From NCBI GenBank assembly GCA_027579435.1, contig JANBPK010001553.1:1-33609 (forward strand): a stretch of 33,609 nt of DNA, written 5' to 3'. Positions 9,472-20,539 of the stretch are shown here, piece after piece. The DNA comes from Candolleomyces eurysporus (Eukaryota > Basidiomycota > Agaricomycetes > Agaricales > Psathyrellaceae). Every line of letters begins with the position of its first letter. Positions within the stretch are counted from its first letter, which is position 1. The position numbers and the translations under genes were made by a program. The notes beneath the pieces were generated by a model. The model was given only the letters and a program-made list of their open reading frames with translations. It was not told where the DNA came from and did no database searches.

Positions 9472-12400
9472 TCAGTCGTTGTGGAAGATCCACCGACTGG
9501 CAGGGCATGGGTGTGTCACTAAAAAGGTAACGATAGCTCGTAGATCAATACCAACATTCCACAGGAAAACATAGGGAAGATAACGAAAAAAAAACTTACG
9601 CGGCATCCACAAATCCATCCTAAACACGACCATATTCCATTTCTCCCTAATCATCTTCTTCGCACTCGCCTTCCCCATTCTCCACTTGACCTCCCCACGT
9701 CCCGGCCCATCCTCCTCCTCTTCCTGCGTCCCCATCGCACCCCTCATCAACGTCGCCATCATCCCCTGCAACCCACCTCCTACAGCCCTCTTCATCCCAG
9801 GCGGGACCGCTTTCAGATCCACAAATTCCGGAGCCGTAAGAATAAAGAAGGCGCCCTTCGGTACAGGCGAAGGGGGGGCCTCCACATTATCCACGACTTT
9901 CCCAATTTTGAGCAAAAGTGACTTGAAATCCTTGGCGCCCCACACATCTCGCGTAGGGCTCTTGTAAAACAATAACGCAGCAACCGCGTCATGGTTATAG
10001 AACATCCCATACTCGATCGTCGGCTCCAACCCCGTAGCCTCAAACGTCCCTATATCCCTCGCACTCTGCGCCTCCTTGCCCTTCTCCCAAAACACGTTTT
10101 GGGGTAAGCGGACGACGAATGGCAGAGCGTCTTTGCCCGTGGCCAGGATTTTCTCAATTTCGAGGAACCAGGGGTCCAGGCGGACTTTATGTTCGGTGAC
10201 TTTACCTGAAGTGCGTTCGCCGACGGGTCGGGGGAGTGTTTTGGCGTAGACGAGGTGGTCTGCGACAAGTTCGTTGTCTAATACGCTTTGCACCCATTCG
10301 CTGAGCCAGTGGCTGGGATATCCTACTTCCCTGAGCCTCACGAGAAGACCGAAGAAGGCAGGGAGCCCGTTAGGTGTTTTGATGAGGCGTGGCCGAGGCT
10401 CGGTGAATCCTGGGTGGAGGTGCGAGAGGAAGAGTCGCGTGAGCCAGGGGAATAGCTCTTGTTTGGTTGCGAGAGCGTAGAGAGGGCGAGGGAGGGGTTG
10501 CTGGGAGTTGATGTTGAGGATGTCTTGGACGGCGTTGGGGTTGAGAGTGTGGATGCCCAAGTACCGCTTGAGCTCGTGAGGGAGAAGCATTGTGTAGCTA
10601 GATTATATGTCAGTGGCGTCATGAAATGAAGCAGGGTAGTAAAAACGCACTTATAACAAAACTCATCATCGTCCGCCCATACAGGCGAGTTGAACAAACA
10701 ATTAGATGCAACAGACGATGAGGGATTGTCCTCCTGCAATGCCGGGACGACATAGGTCATAGTATTTAAAGTACCATGTGTATAATCTCTGTTCGGGCAG
10801 AATGAATAAATCAGCACTAGAAATTCCCGTCAACTGAAGAGAAGAATTCGAAAGACGTACGGGACACTCCCCAACCAAATCCTCGTCCACTTAGTGGGGA
10901 AGCTCTCCGGCCTAGCCTCATCCGCACCAGCCTTGATCTTCGCAAGATACTCATGCAACCCATCAGCTACAAACTCGATCCTCAACCTATCAGTTCCGGT
11001 TCCCTCCTCCCCGTCACCTCCAGTCAACTCTTTGATCGCATGAACAACACCCATGAAAAACGCAGCTGCGTACGTCCATGCCGGGCTATCCTTCTTCCTC
11101 TGATACCCTTCGTCTCCTTCCAACAGCCCTTCTCCTCCCCTACCTTTCTCTGAGTCATTGACAGAGCTGGAGAAAGAGATCCCAGTCCCTGGCCCACCAA
11201 GCCCATAAATCTCGTCCCACTCTGCGAACGAGTGTATATTCTTGAAGAGGTCTAGGTCGAGTTCTTGGTCGAGCATTCCGTGTTTACCGTCGTCCAATGA
11301 CATGTTTGCTTTCCATGATTGTCTGATTAAGCGGGCAGATTGGGAGAGGCGGGTTTTGTCCCAGTCGTTCTTCGGGTGGTACCACTTGCTACTTCCACCA
11401 CTGCTACCTCCAGCAGGTGTGAATGAGGAGAAGGAGAATGGTGATGGCGCGGAGGATGAGGACGAAGAAGAAGCTTTGGAGTGCTTCTTTCCTTTAGACT
11501 TTGTTGGGGTGCTGGGGCTAGAGCTGCTTCCTCCCCCTCCGGTGGATGGGCTGTTCGCCATGTCCCTCTCGTCCTTCTCCACCCGCTCGACCCAGACATC
11601 AAACTGCCCTTTATGATACTTCTCCCTCAACTCCTTTGGGGGTGCATGTGCGCTTACACCCCCTCCGCCGTGAGCACCCCCAGCCACCGAGCCCATGATT
11701 CCGGGAACCTCCATTCCTGCTTTGTTGACCGTCGCACCCGCACCGACCCATTCCCCTTCTCTCAGCATACTCCCGTTAACGCCGTACATAACGCTCTTCT
11801 CCACTTTCATGCAAATGAGGAGTTCGACGATGTCGTCTCTGGCATCTTTGACCTTTTGCCGGAGTTTGGTGAGGGGCATCTTGTTCACCTCGTCTTGGGA
11901 GTACCCAAGGAGCTTGGTGAGCACCGTCCTTAAATCGCGTTCGTTCTTCGCTTTTTCGTCTCTTTCCTTCTCCTTTGCTGCTCCGCTTCTCTTTGTGGCT
12001 CCATTTCCTCGACGGGAGGGGTAATTGTGGCCTGAGAGGAGAGCGTCGACTTTCTCTTCGGCTTCCATTTTTTGGCGGGTGAGGGGGTCGGGCATGCTGC
12101 TGTATTTGGGGCCGAGAGCGCCGGAAGCGTGCATTTCTTGAAGCTGTTTGGTTCGTTCGAAGCCGCCGACATGTTTCATTAGGCGAGTGAATTTGACGGT
12201 GGGGACGGGGGGTTTGAGCCAGTGGTTGAGGTAGTGTAGGAGGGAGGGGTAGGAGGAGGGTGCAAGGTGGATGTAAGGTGGTAGCCAGGGTCCTTCAGCA
12301 GAGGAGGCGTGGGGGTTGGAGAGGATAGCGTGGAGCTCTCTGACTGCTGAGACCCATCTATTACAGTGTTTCAGTAACGCGACAGTACTAAGAGCAAGAT

Positions 12401-13618
12401 AGGGATGGACTAACCTGTCATAGCAATATGGTGGCACCATATACCCACTGTAAAGATAGAACACTGTACTCAAAATCTCCAATTTTTCCATTCGGAGACC
12501 TTCAAGCGTATCGTTCTGCGTCCCACTCTTATCCTTTCCCCTCTGTTTCCGCCTCTCGGCGTCAGCGATTTGAGTATCCAGTTTGATCAGTTGGTCAAAG
12601 AACATGAAGAATATGATATCTCGAGCAATCGTCGCCGGGTGAACGTCTAAGAGTGTCATGTGGGCTTTCAAAGCAGATTTTTGTTGGGAAGTAAGGGAAA
12701 AGTCATGTAGGAGACCTAGGGATACACTTTGCTCGGCTTTAGGAGTGCGATGGGAGCTGGTGATGTGGTGGAGGCCGATGAGAGAGGCAAATGCGTGTCG
12801 GGCTGCAAGACGGGAGGGGCTTCAGTTACTTTGGATGACATTGAGAGACAGTACAATGGTACGTACCGTCTCCGACACCTGCGATCAGGAGAGACAGGTT
12901 CGATAGCTGATCTAGAGTGAAGTTTTTCAAAGGCAGAGGATCTGGTTCGTCGGGGCCCCAGCCGTCAGTCAGAGAGATCAAATCGTCCGTTCCGAACGTA
13001 AAAAAANGTCATTTGAGGGTCACTATGCGTATCTCCTCGGTCAGAAAGGTTAAAAATAATTATAAACGCGAACGTACGGTGTTGCATGGAACAAAGGTAA
13101 TTTTGAAAAATGCTTCTTCGCGTCCTTCTGAGCAATTTCGTACTGCCCGCTTATAATCTTTTCTTCCAGCCCAGCGTAGACAGCCCAACTGGGGTCATCA
13201 GGGGAGATAGCGCGAATAGATTCTATCTCTGCGCAATTTTCACGCACAAGAGAGGACGGAATAGTACCGTCTTGCAAGCCCAAGACGAGGGCTTTGGCTA
13301 GACGCGAAGAAAGCTTCTTCGCGATGCCAGACAAGTCATTGATAGGAGACTCTATGAGTTTCCAAGCTACCAGCACCGTTTCCACGCAGGAGCTGTACTG
13401 TCCGAGCTCGTAGAGAGCAGCACTGAGGTTTGAGGGGTACACCAAGGACTTTGGGTCAAGCGCCACCGCCTCTTTGTAGCACTTTGCAGCCCTGGCGGTA
13501 AAAGTTGAAAATTTGAGGGGTTTGGCGGACAGAACACGCACTCGTCGAGTTTTCCCGCCTTGAACAAGGTATTCCCCTTGTTTTTTGCATTGAGAGCGCG
13601 TTCCGGCTGGGTCGACAT
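9472..13618 (-). CDS. TPR plus DUF4470-type protein, 1237 aa
   Basis: Eight exons on the minus strand: 13618-13542, 13491-13078, 13022-12867, 12802-12415, 12357-10861, 10788-10651, 10597-9600, 9518-9472. With the N at 13007 deleted they sum to exactly 1238 codons including the stop. The N-terminus is a TPR-like segment (NAKNKGNTLFKAGKLDEAAKCYKEAVALDPKSLVYPSNLSAALYELG, given here by its span, residues 10-55). It is followed by TFGTDDLISL and the DUF4470 core: LSLLIAGVGDARHAFASL and HMTLLDVHPATIARD, features seen in fungal proteins often annotated with MYND fingers. No zinc-finger Cys cluster is visible here. The middle holds long low-complexity Ser/Gly/Lys stretches (about residues 560-640). 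The C-terminal third (YTMLLPHELKRYLGIHTLNP..) is again globular. The last exon (9518-9472) is the least certain. Function unknown; the TPR suggests protein binding. Confidence 0.8.
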
Positions 13619-13783
13619 GGTTTAAAAGGAGAAACCGGTAATTGGAGTCAATTGGGGTAATTTTCGGCTGCCGCAAAATGCCGAAACGGTTCCATATGCA
13701 GGAAATCCAAGGTTTGTCATCCCTTCAACTCCAACGTCGACGTCGGTCGCCCCTCCTCGCCCTCAGATTTTTATCCCTATTTT
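13619..13783. promoter_or_regulatory. shared bidirectional promoter with two CCAAT boxes and an inverted repeat
   Basis: Only 165 bp separate the divergent start codons of the DUF4470-type gene (13618, minus) and the F-box/WD40 gene (13784, plus). The segment contains ATTGG (CCAAT on the other strand) at 13641-13645 and again at 13651-13655, exactly one helical turn apart. It also holds an inverted repeat TTTCGGC (13662-13668) / GCCGAAA (13680-13686) with an 11-bp spacer. CCAAT boxes are bound by the HAP/NF-Y complex in fungi; binding here is inferred. Confidence 0.5.
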
Positions 13784-16766
13784 ATGCTTCATCGCTCACC
13801 AAAGGCTTATCAGAAAAAANCGCAGCAACCCCAGAACCACTTTCGAGCCCGACAACCACTCTTCCACCCAGCATGGAATTCATTTTCTACTCGACGTCCC
13901 AGCAGAGATCCTCGCAGCCATCTCAGCGAATCTCGACCCCCAATCTCTCCAGCATCTCAGCGAGACACATGAGCACTTTACGCGGCACGTAGAGCAGGAC
14001 ATCACCTGGAGGAGCGCCTTCGAGACGCACTACATATGCAATGAGCAGAGTCTCATCTTGCTAAGGCGTACTCAGCCAACCTGGCGCAAAGAATTCACGG
14101 AGCGCTTCAATCTCCTCCAGCGCTTCCTCTACTCTCGCCAGCCTACCATTGCCCATGCGCCGCTGCCGTCTCCGGCTATCTCCCGCATCCACCTCCTCTC
14201 ACCCGGGGACCCCGGTTTTGGCCTCCTCTCCATCTCCCTGTTCCACGGAAGCATCGCCCGCTCCGTCCCGTCCACGGGAAAAATCCTGCCCGGGTTCATC
14301 GATGCCTCGGGGAACACTACAGGGTTAGGTTCCAGGACCTCCGAGTTCACGACGAACGTCTCAGCATGTGCGATAACCAGCACCGGGGGTACAGTCCGTA
14401 TCCTCTGGGGGTACACCACAGGCCACGTTGCATTCATGGTTACCAATAGGACCATAGAGAATCCTAGACGTCCTGCCGCCGAGTTTCGGATTTGCCAGTT
14501 CGAAGAAATGCACGCGGGGTGTGTGACGGACGCGGTTTGGATGACGGAGGCTTCGGATACGTCATATGGGGGAGAGGCGATAGCGGTTACCGGAGGACTA
14601 GATGGGCATATCAAGATTTGGAATTTCACCGACCCTTCGACGCCTGATATCCTTTGGACTTCCCCACATAGACCCACGGATCTGAGAGATCCTTGTATCA
14701 AGGTCGCGTGTAATCGTGCCTTGGGGATCGTGGTCGGTGTCAAGAAGAGCGGGGCTGTGGATATTTGGACCGGCTTTGCACCAAATGATGCTGAACGGCT
14801 CGACCTGCGAAGAATCGCGGTGCGGCCCTGGCGAATGGGTGAAGCGCGTCCGTCCGCAAAAGTTCTCGCTCTGCACATCGACCCGCACACCCGCGCTATC
14901 CTCGTCGGCTTCCACGGGGNACATATATTTCTACCGGATCGACATCGCGCCAGAGGGTGAGGAGAACGAGGAAAGATACAAAATCACTGCTTTTGGTGCT
15001 CCCGAAGGCGGGGGTATCCTGTCGTGCTTGCATCCTTGCTTCACGTCGCGTGATAAGGAAGGCGCGCAGAGCTTTATCTTCGCTGGAGACAAGCTGGGAT
15101 ATGTCAGCGTCTACCCATGGAACGACGTCTCCTCCACCACCGTCACCAGCGGCTCGCTTCCGACAATGGTTCGTCCTACCCACTCGTTCCAAGCCGCTTC
15201 TCAGCACAGCGGACCTCCTTCGCAAACCCAGTCCCCGTCTAAGCATCGCCACTCTCCAGCAGCTGCCTTCAACTTCAAGACGAACAGCCAGCAGCAGCAG
15301 CAACAGGCTGCGGTCACCGCTGTCATCTGGACGCCCACTCTCCTGGCTACCGGCACGAGCGCGGGAGACGTAGTCGTGTGGGATAGTCTTACCTTTGAGA
15401 GGGTGAAGGAAGTCGTGAGGGCCGCTAAGTTACGGAGGGTCAGGAGGAGGGGTGGGGGACATCACCACAACCTCCAAAATGCCCAGCCGCAGCAGCAGGC
15501 TCAAGGGCAGCAAGGTCAAGCAGCACCCGGAGGAGTCGGAGGGGTGGGCTTTGAAGTCGAAGACAACTCTGTCCCCGATGACTCCGTGAAGCAGATCATC
15601 ATGAGCGAGAAGGGCGATACGCTCGTCATTAATGTTGGAGGGGAAGTCGTGATGTGGAAAGCCGGAGAAGTCACCGACGAGAGCACCCATCATAACAAAG
15701 GGAAGGTGCATGGCGGAAAATTGAGGAGTGGAAAGTCCACCACCTCCGCTGGTGGGAGCAATACTCGAGCCGTGATAGGTGCTTCTGGAAAGTGGTCAGG
15801 TATGTTCTTTCTTGCTATTGATTTCTCTTTTATTTAACAAGTAAACTCACGCTCTGCGTTTATTTTTTAGAACATCTTGAAATGAAGCAAACTATATCCG
15901 AATCGCGTGCGCTTTATCTCGCAGGTTGGGACGCGCACAACGATAAAGAGAACCCGGAGAAGAAGGCGAGGAAGGCGAATGAGAGGGCTCATAGGAGGGA
16001 GCTGGAGAAGATGGGATTGAGTGAGGAAGAGATGTTGGAGTACGTCATGATGTTAAGCCGCGAGCAGCAGGAGCATCAGTCCTCTCCATCGGGCGGTGGG
16101 GATGAAGGTGGAAGTGGAAGGGCGGAGACGAGTGCGAGTGCGAAAGGAGCCCAAGACGCCTTGACGGACGAACAGGTCCAGGCCGCTATCGAGGGAGGAA
16201 TGTTTGCGTTGGACTCGGCTCCCAATGCTATCCCCACTACTTCTGAAAGTCCTGTTCCATTCGACGGAGTAGTTTCTTCCTCATCTTCGTCTTCCGGGGT
16301 TTCCCCAAGTGCCACCAATTTGGGTCAAGGGAACGAGTCCGGACGTCCTTTGGACCAGGAGGCCCATTTCCCGAGCATCTCTCCACCCATTTCTCGAAGC
16401 AGCAGTGGAAGCCCTCCAGCAGGAGCAGGAAGTCCAGGAGCTCAGCAAATTCACCCGGCGTCGTTGAGGAACAGAAGGTTATCTATGACCTCGAACTGTA
16501 CTTCCGTCTCTTCGAGTTCCAGCTCTAGCTCTAGTGGGAGTGGAAAGTCGGCTGCGTCGAGAGCGAGTGCGTGGAGCGTTCCGTTGGTGGTTGCGTCTCC
16601 CGCTACGGCCACAGCTTCGGTGGTGGTGGTTCAACTAGTAACGCTGCTATCCCCTCGACGCCGGTGGTGGTAGGGCACGAGGAGCCTGGGATGGCTCGAT
16701 GAGGATTTGAGGTTCGCGCTTGAGTTGAGTTTGGCGGAGGCCAGGAGTCGGGGGGAGGATGTCTAG
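13784..16766 (+). CDS. F-box / WD40 / ubiquitin-interacting-motif protein (Ufo1-like architecture)
   Basis: Exon 1 (13784-15799) and exon 2 (15871-16766). With the Ns at 13820 and 14920 deleted, the start MLHRSPKAYQKK, the F-box LLDVPAEILAAISANLD (near residue 35) and the WD40-like blades run in one frame. Blades are recognised at GGLDGHIKIW, GVKKSGAVDIW, LGYVSVYPW, GTSAGDVVVWD and INVGGEVVMW. Exon 2 carries a charged helix and the UIM-like SEEEMLEYVMMLSREQQ, then long Ser/Gly low complexity. A second, good UIM (DEDLRFALELSLAEARSRGEDV, 16701-16763, stop 16764-16766) is in another frame, while the frame of the first UIM stops at 16671-16673. F-box, WD40 and C-terminal UIMs together are the architecture of yeast Ufo1, an SCF substrate receptor. 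So a role in SCF ubiquitin ligase targeting is likely. A Gln run is present in the WD40 region. Confidence 0.75.
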
Positions 16767-17835
16767 GCATTCCCAGTTTCTCTTTGACTCTTTCCGGAGA
16801 TAGATGGCTGAGTGTGAGGTATGTATCAGAGAACGGTGCTGTAGAAGCTCTCCCTATTCTATTCATTTCTCTTTCCTTATTCTCTACTTCTCGAAAAAAT
16901 CTATAAAAGAACAAAAAAATTCGTCCTTGCTTTCTCTTCGTGTTTGTAGCGCGCGTTCTTCTTTTCCAGAAAACCCTAAAAAAATATGCCCCGTTCTATA
17001 GATGTTTCTCTTTCGTTCGGACTCGTAGTATGCACTTATGGATTTACTTCCTACCCTGTCTGTTATAAACGTGATTCGATATGATATGTTGTTACCCTCG
17101 TTCAGTACGGAGGATTTATGCGGATGTTGTCAAGTGCGGTGTGTGTTTCAATGCCGGCCCGGACCACTCGGAGTCCAGCTGATTTGATCCGCTCCGACAA
17201 GACCGATACCCACCGTTCTCATACCTCCAAAACGCCTCCCCATCGGACAGTCTGGTTACCCCCAAATGCGAGTCCAGATCTCTATTCAATTCTCTCTACA
17301 GCAGGTATGTTTCGGAATGGAAATGCTGAGTCCATTCATTCAATCCAACAGTATCCCGCATGTAATCTCCAACATCGTTCGACTAGCTTTCGTACCAAGG
17401 GCACGGGCTGCATCTTCCAAATTCCGATATCCCCATACTTATGGGTGGCACTACAGCACAGATTCTTCTTCTAGAGATATGACAGAATCTGTGATTTGTA
17501 TGGCTATTCGTCATCTAATTTGTCCCGGCCAAGGAGCGTCTGGCCTGTCTCTCGGGAATGCAAAAGACGTCCGGCCTTCGATTCTCAGTCTGATGTCTGT
17601 GTGCCCTTGTGGGTTCGTTACTGATACGGATTGGCGTTTACTTTATCATCGCAGTCAGCTAGTGAACGGTTCTCGGAGAAGCTTTCTCATTGATGTTCCT
17701 GGTACATCGGTGCACAGCTGGTCTGCATTTCCACCATTAGGCCCTCGCGTTCTCCGATCCTATCATTATTCAATCCCATCTGCTTCAGGTACCCTACCAC
17801 AAGCACGCTTAAATGACGCACACAGCGCCTGTTGG
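16767..17835. other. 3' flank of F-box/WD40 gene and duplicated tyrosinase upstream region
   Basis: From about 17030 this segment matches 23121-24107 upstream of tyrosinase 2, so it is the left edge of the outer duplication. An open frame of 245 codons (17266-18003) runs through this region and over the TATA box into the tyrosinase 5' end in a different frame. It has no family resemblance and is treated as non-coding. Nothing else is recognised. Confidence 0.45.
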
Positions 17836-17842
17836 TATATAA
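17836..17842 (+). promoter_or_regulatory. TATA box of tyrosinase 1
   Basis: TATATAA placed 43 bp before the ATG at 17885. The same box, at the same distance, precedes tyrosinase 2 (24108-24114), within the sequence TATATAACAGCTCGATTTTC shared by both copies. Confidence 0.55.
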
Positions 17843-17884
17843 CAGCTCGATTTTCTTGCAAGGCTTTCCTCAGCAGTCGCTCTG

Positions 17885-19259
17885 ATGATTCTCCGCGTCC
17901 TGTGCAGCCTTTCGATCATCTTCCTCGCTGTGTTCGCCTCGGCGTTGCCCCAGGGCGCGACAGATGGTGTGGAGTACGTCGAGCTCGAGCCCGAGGCGAC
18001 TGATGCTAGTCGCTCAGGCAGTGGTGGCCCACGAAGATGCAAGCATCTTGCTGTTCGTAAAGAATGGTGAGGTTCAAGATTCTTCTGGATTCTCCGACAG
18101 GACCGTCTCTTACTGATATATTGTACGCAGGCGAGATCTGAGTGCTACGCACAAGCGGGATTATATCCGTGCAGTCAAATGTCTGCAACAGCGACGGGCC
18201 CTCAACACCACTCTGCCGAACAAGTTCACTCGGTTTGACGAGTTCTCGTTAAGCCACAGCAACGCCGCGGAGAGGGTTCATGGTGTAGTGAGTCTTTCCT
18301 GTCCTGTGCTCCTGCATCCCAGCAAGTCCCAATCGCTTATGGTATTCTAGGGCCAATTCTTGCCTTGGCACAGGCATTTCGGTTATCTTTATCACCAAGC
18401 TCTGCGTGACTGCAACTACACTGGACCTGTCCCGTGAGCCCCCAGGGAGCTTTCTCATTTTACAATATGTTTTTAACTCTATACTCAGCTATTGGGACTG
18501 GACTCGAGATACCAATGGCGATACACTGTGAGTGATGCACTGGATACACTCATTGGGCCTAGGCTTATGTCTCTCAGAATCCAACACTCACCCTTGTTCG
18601 ACCCAGTGACCGGGTTCGGTGGAGACGGGATCGCCAGTACATACACCCCACCTGCGGACGACGATGGCACCCCATTCCCTATCATCCCTGAATTCATGAT
18701 AGGATGCGTCCAGACCGGCCCCTTTGCAGATCTCGTTCTACACGTCGGCCCAGGGCGTCGCTTCACTGATCACTGCCTGGTTAGAGGATTCCATGAAGAA
18801 CTGCGCCCGTCCCTCAGCCAACCTCATATTTCCAATATCATGAACCAGACTACCTATGACAATTTCTGGAACTCGTTGGATGGCCTTCCGTTCAAGCCCG
18901 ATTTCCGCCTCCACGATGCCGGACATGGATTTATGGGTGGTGATATGATAAGCTTCTATACCAGTCCCAATGGTTAGTTGCTTTCTCAACTCATAGATTA
19001 TTTTTCTGATTTCCTCAAATTTCTATTAGATCCCATCTTCTTTTTGCACCACACTGGATTGGACCGCATCTGGTGGAAATGGCAAAACGCTGACCTGAAA
19101 AATAGGCTGTACCAGATCAGCGGGAGAGTGAAATACGAGCCTCCCTATGGCAAAGTCACATTGGAATACCAGCTGCCTTACCCTGGCCTCGCAACCCCTT
19201 GGCTTACTCTTCGTGATACGATGGATCCTCGTCTGGAACCATACTGCTATACTTACTAG
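17885..19259 (+). CDS. secreted tyrosinase (copy 1)
   Basis: Six exons: 17885-18066, 18131-18287, 18351-18433, 18489-18527, 18578-18972, 19030-19259; 361 aa. A signal peptide is evident (MILRVLCSLSIIFLAVFASA). The type-3 copper site is complete. CuA His are at about 102 (SLSHSN), 111 (RVHG) and 120 (FLPWHRHF). CuB has HDAGH (266, 270) and FFLHH..LDRIWWKWQ (292/293). YWDWTRDTNGD and DPVTGFGGDG are also typical. Tyrosinases oxidise phenols to quinones using O2. This short secreted fungal type acts outside the cell on unknown phenols and lacks the long C-terminal domain of melanin-type tyrosinases. One exon is only 39 nt. The exon lengths are identical to those of copy 2 at 24157, and no lesion is visible. 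Confidence 0.93.
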
Positions 19260-19649
19260 GTTGATCGTCCCGCGAACTCACGTTTTGCTGTAAGTCGTGT
19301 TGATGTTCTTATCATACGTGTTGTAACGATAATTGTAAACCATATACGACGAATGCGATGAATCCTTTCAAGTTCTCTGCTACGTTTAACAAAGAGGTAT
19401 TACCTTGAGTCAGTTTTTCGGTGCCTCGTGGATGTCCGAAAGACGACACTGCGATGACTACATCGCGTTGGCACAAGTTGATGCACCCACACCAAGGTTT
19501 GATACACTTGCAAGCTCACTAGCCCTATACCTGGATTCCGATACCGTAGCGAAGCAAGGCATGGCTTGCAATTGAATTTTAAGTGTACGAATTTCTCAAT
19601 TATTTGGAGGGAGAACGAGGTCAATGGTTTCAAGGCGTTCGCCGGAATA
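19260..19649. other. intergenic, downstream of tyrosinase 1
   Basis: No gene recognised. It does not resemble the sequence following tyrosinase 2, so the outer duplication is interrupted here by unit-specific sequence. Confidence 0.4.
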
Positions 19650-20320
19650 TTCAACGGTGCCGTTTCTGGGTGATCCCAAGAGTGGTAACGAAACGCTCAA
19701 ACGTAGCTTGGAAGCTCAAGTTTGAAGTGGGTGATATTCGGTGGTAGACGGATTGACTGGATCGCTCCACTGGTCCCAAAATTGGAGCGTGAGTGCCTTG
19801 ACTGCCGAGTCCCATTGCCGGGTGCGTGGTTCTGAACCAGATTTGCCCTCGGTCCGAATTGTGTTGAGGAGATTGTGGAAGCATTTTGGGCTTGCACATT
19901 CAAGTATAAGGTGATACAGGGACAGTTCTTTAGCCAGTAGCTTCGCGACAGCCAGACTCGGATTTTTGCACTTCGTAGTGTCGTTGTAGCAAGAAAACGT
20001 ACTGCTGTGGTGATCCAAGCGAATACTGAGCGTCCTTGGAACACCGCGAGATCGGGCAAACCAAGCCATGAGCTTTTCGCATAAGGAATTACTGTCCCCA
20101 TAGTGGATGTAATGAATACCACTCCAGAGTCGAGGAGTGCAAAGTGCAGCAGCTCGCCAGCGACTGTAGACCAGCTGAAAGGATAACAACTCTTTTCTTC
20201 CGTCGTCGTCCAGGATCGAAGGCAGAGCATATGTATTATGTAAATATGTCGCTGAGGACTTCAACTGGCAAATTCGATGTGCGATGCAGGACTCAAGATG
20301 ACCATGAAGAGTAAAGTTGC
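19650..20320 (-). pseudogene. F-box-like gene, disrupted
   Basis: On the minus strand the F-box start SNLPVEVLSDIFT (about 20275-20240) is followed in its own frame by TAA at 20238-20236. The continuation, with the typical second half ELLSFQLVYSRWRAAALCTPRLWSGI, lies in a different frame (20264-19716). The motif LMAWFARSRGVPRTLSIRL is also characteristic of agaricomycete F-box proteins. The C-terminal part breaks again near 19720, where the end (ERFVTTLGI) is in another frame. Probably a degenerate member of the large F-box family; an unusual splice pattern cannot be ruled out. It occupies the same position as the unrelated F-box genes of unit 2. Confidence 0.55.
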
Positions 20321-20483
20321 CGAGAGGAACAAAGCGAGGAGATAAAATTAGGGGGGAGCCCAGGTCTGTTCTTCTTTATATACTCCAGACGGAACGGCGG
20401 TATTATTCGAACTAACAATAAGGTCCATTGGTGCCCAAGACTCAGACTGCTGGATTGCCGACACGCCGGTTCCCACAGTGATC

Positions 20484-20488
20484 TTATC
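20484..20488 (-). promoter_or_regulatory. single GATA-type site before eIF2D copy 1
   Basis: TTATC (GATAA on the minus strand), about 52 bp before the start codon. The other two eIF2D starts in the window have two such sites in tandem at a similar place. Confidence 0.3.
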
Positions 20489-20539
20489 TTTTCGAGTTTT
20501 GTTTAGGTCGTCATTCAACCTCAATTCGAAACCACGACG

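Noticed and set aside
10338..10817. 159-codon minus-strand frame overlapping the DUF4470-type gene
   Set aside because: It combines the true exon 6 with intron and a shifted frame; the spliced chain explains it.
13642..13780. Plus-strand ATG codons upstream of 13784 as an alternative F-box/WD40 start
   Set aside because: They are in other frames; once the N at 13820 is removed, the ATG at 13784 runs directly into the F-box.
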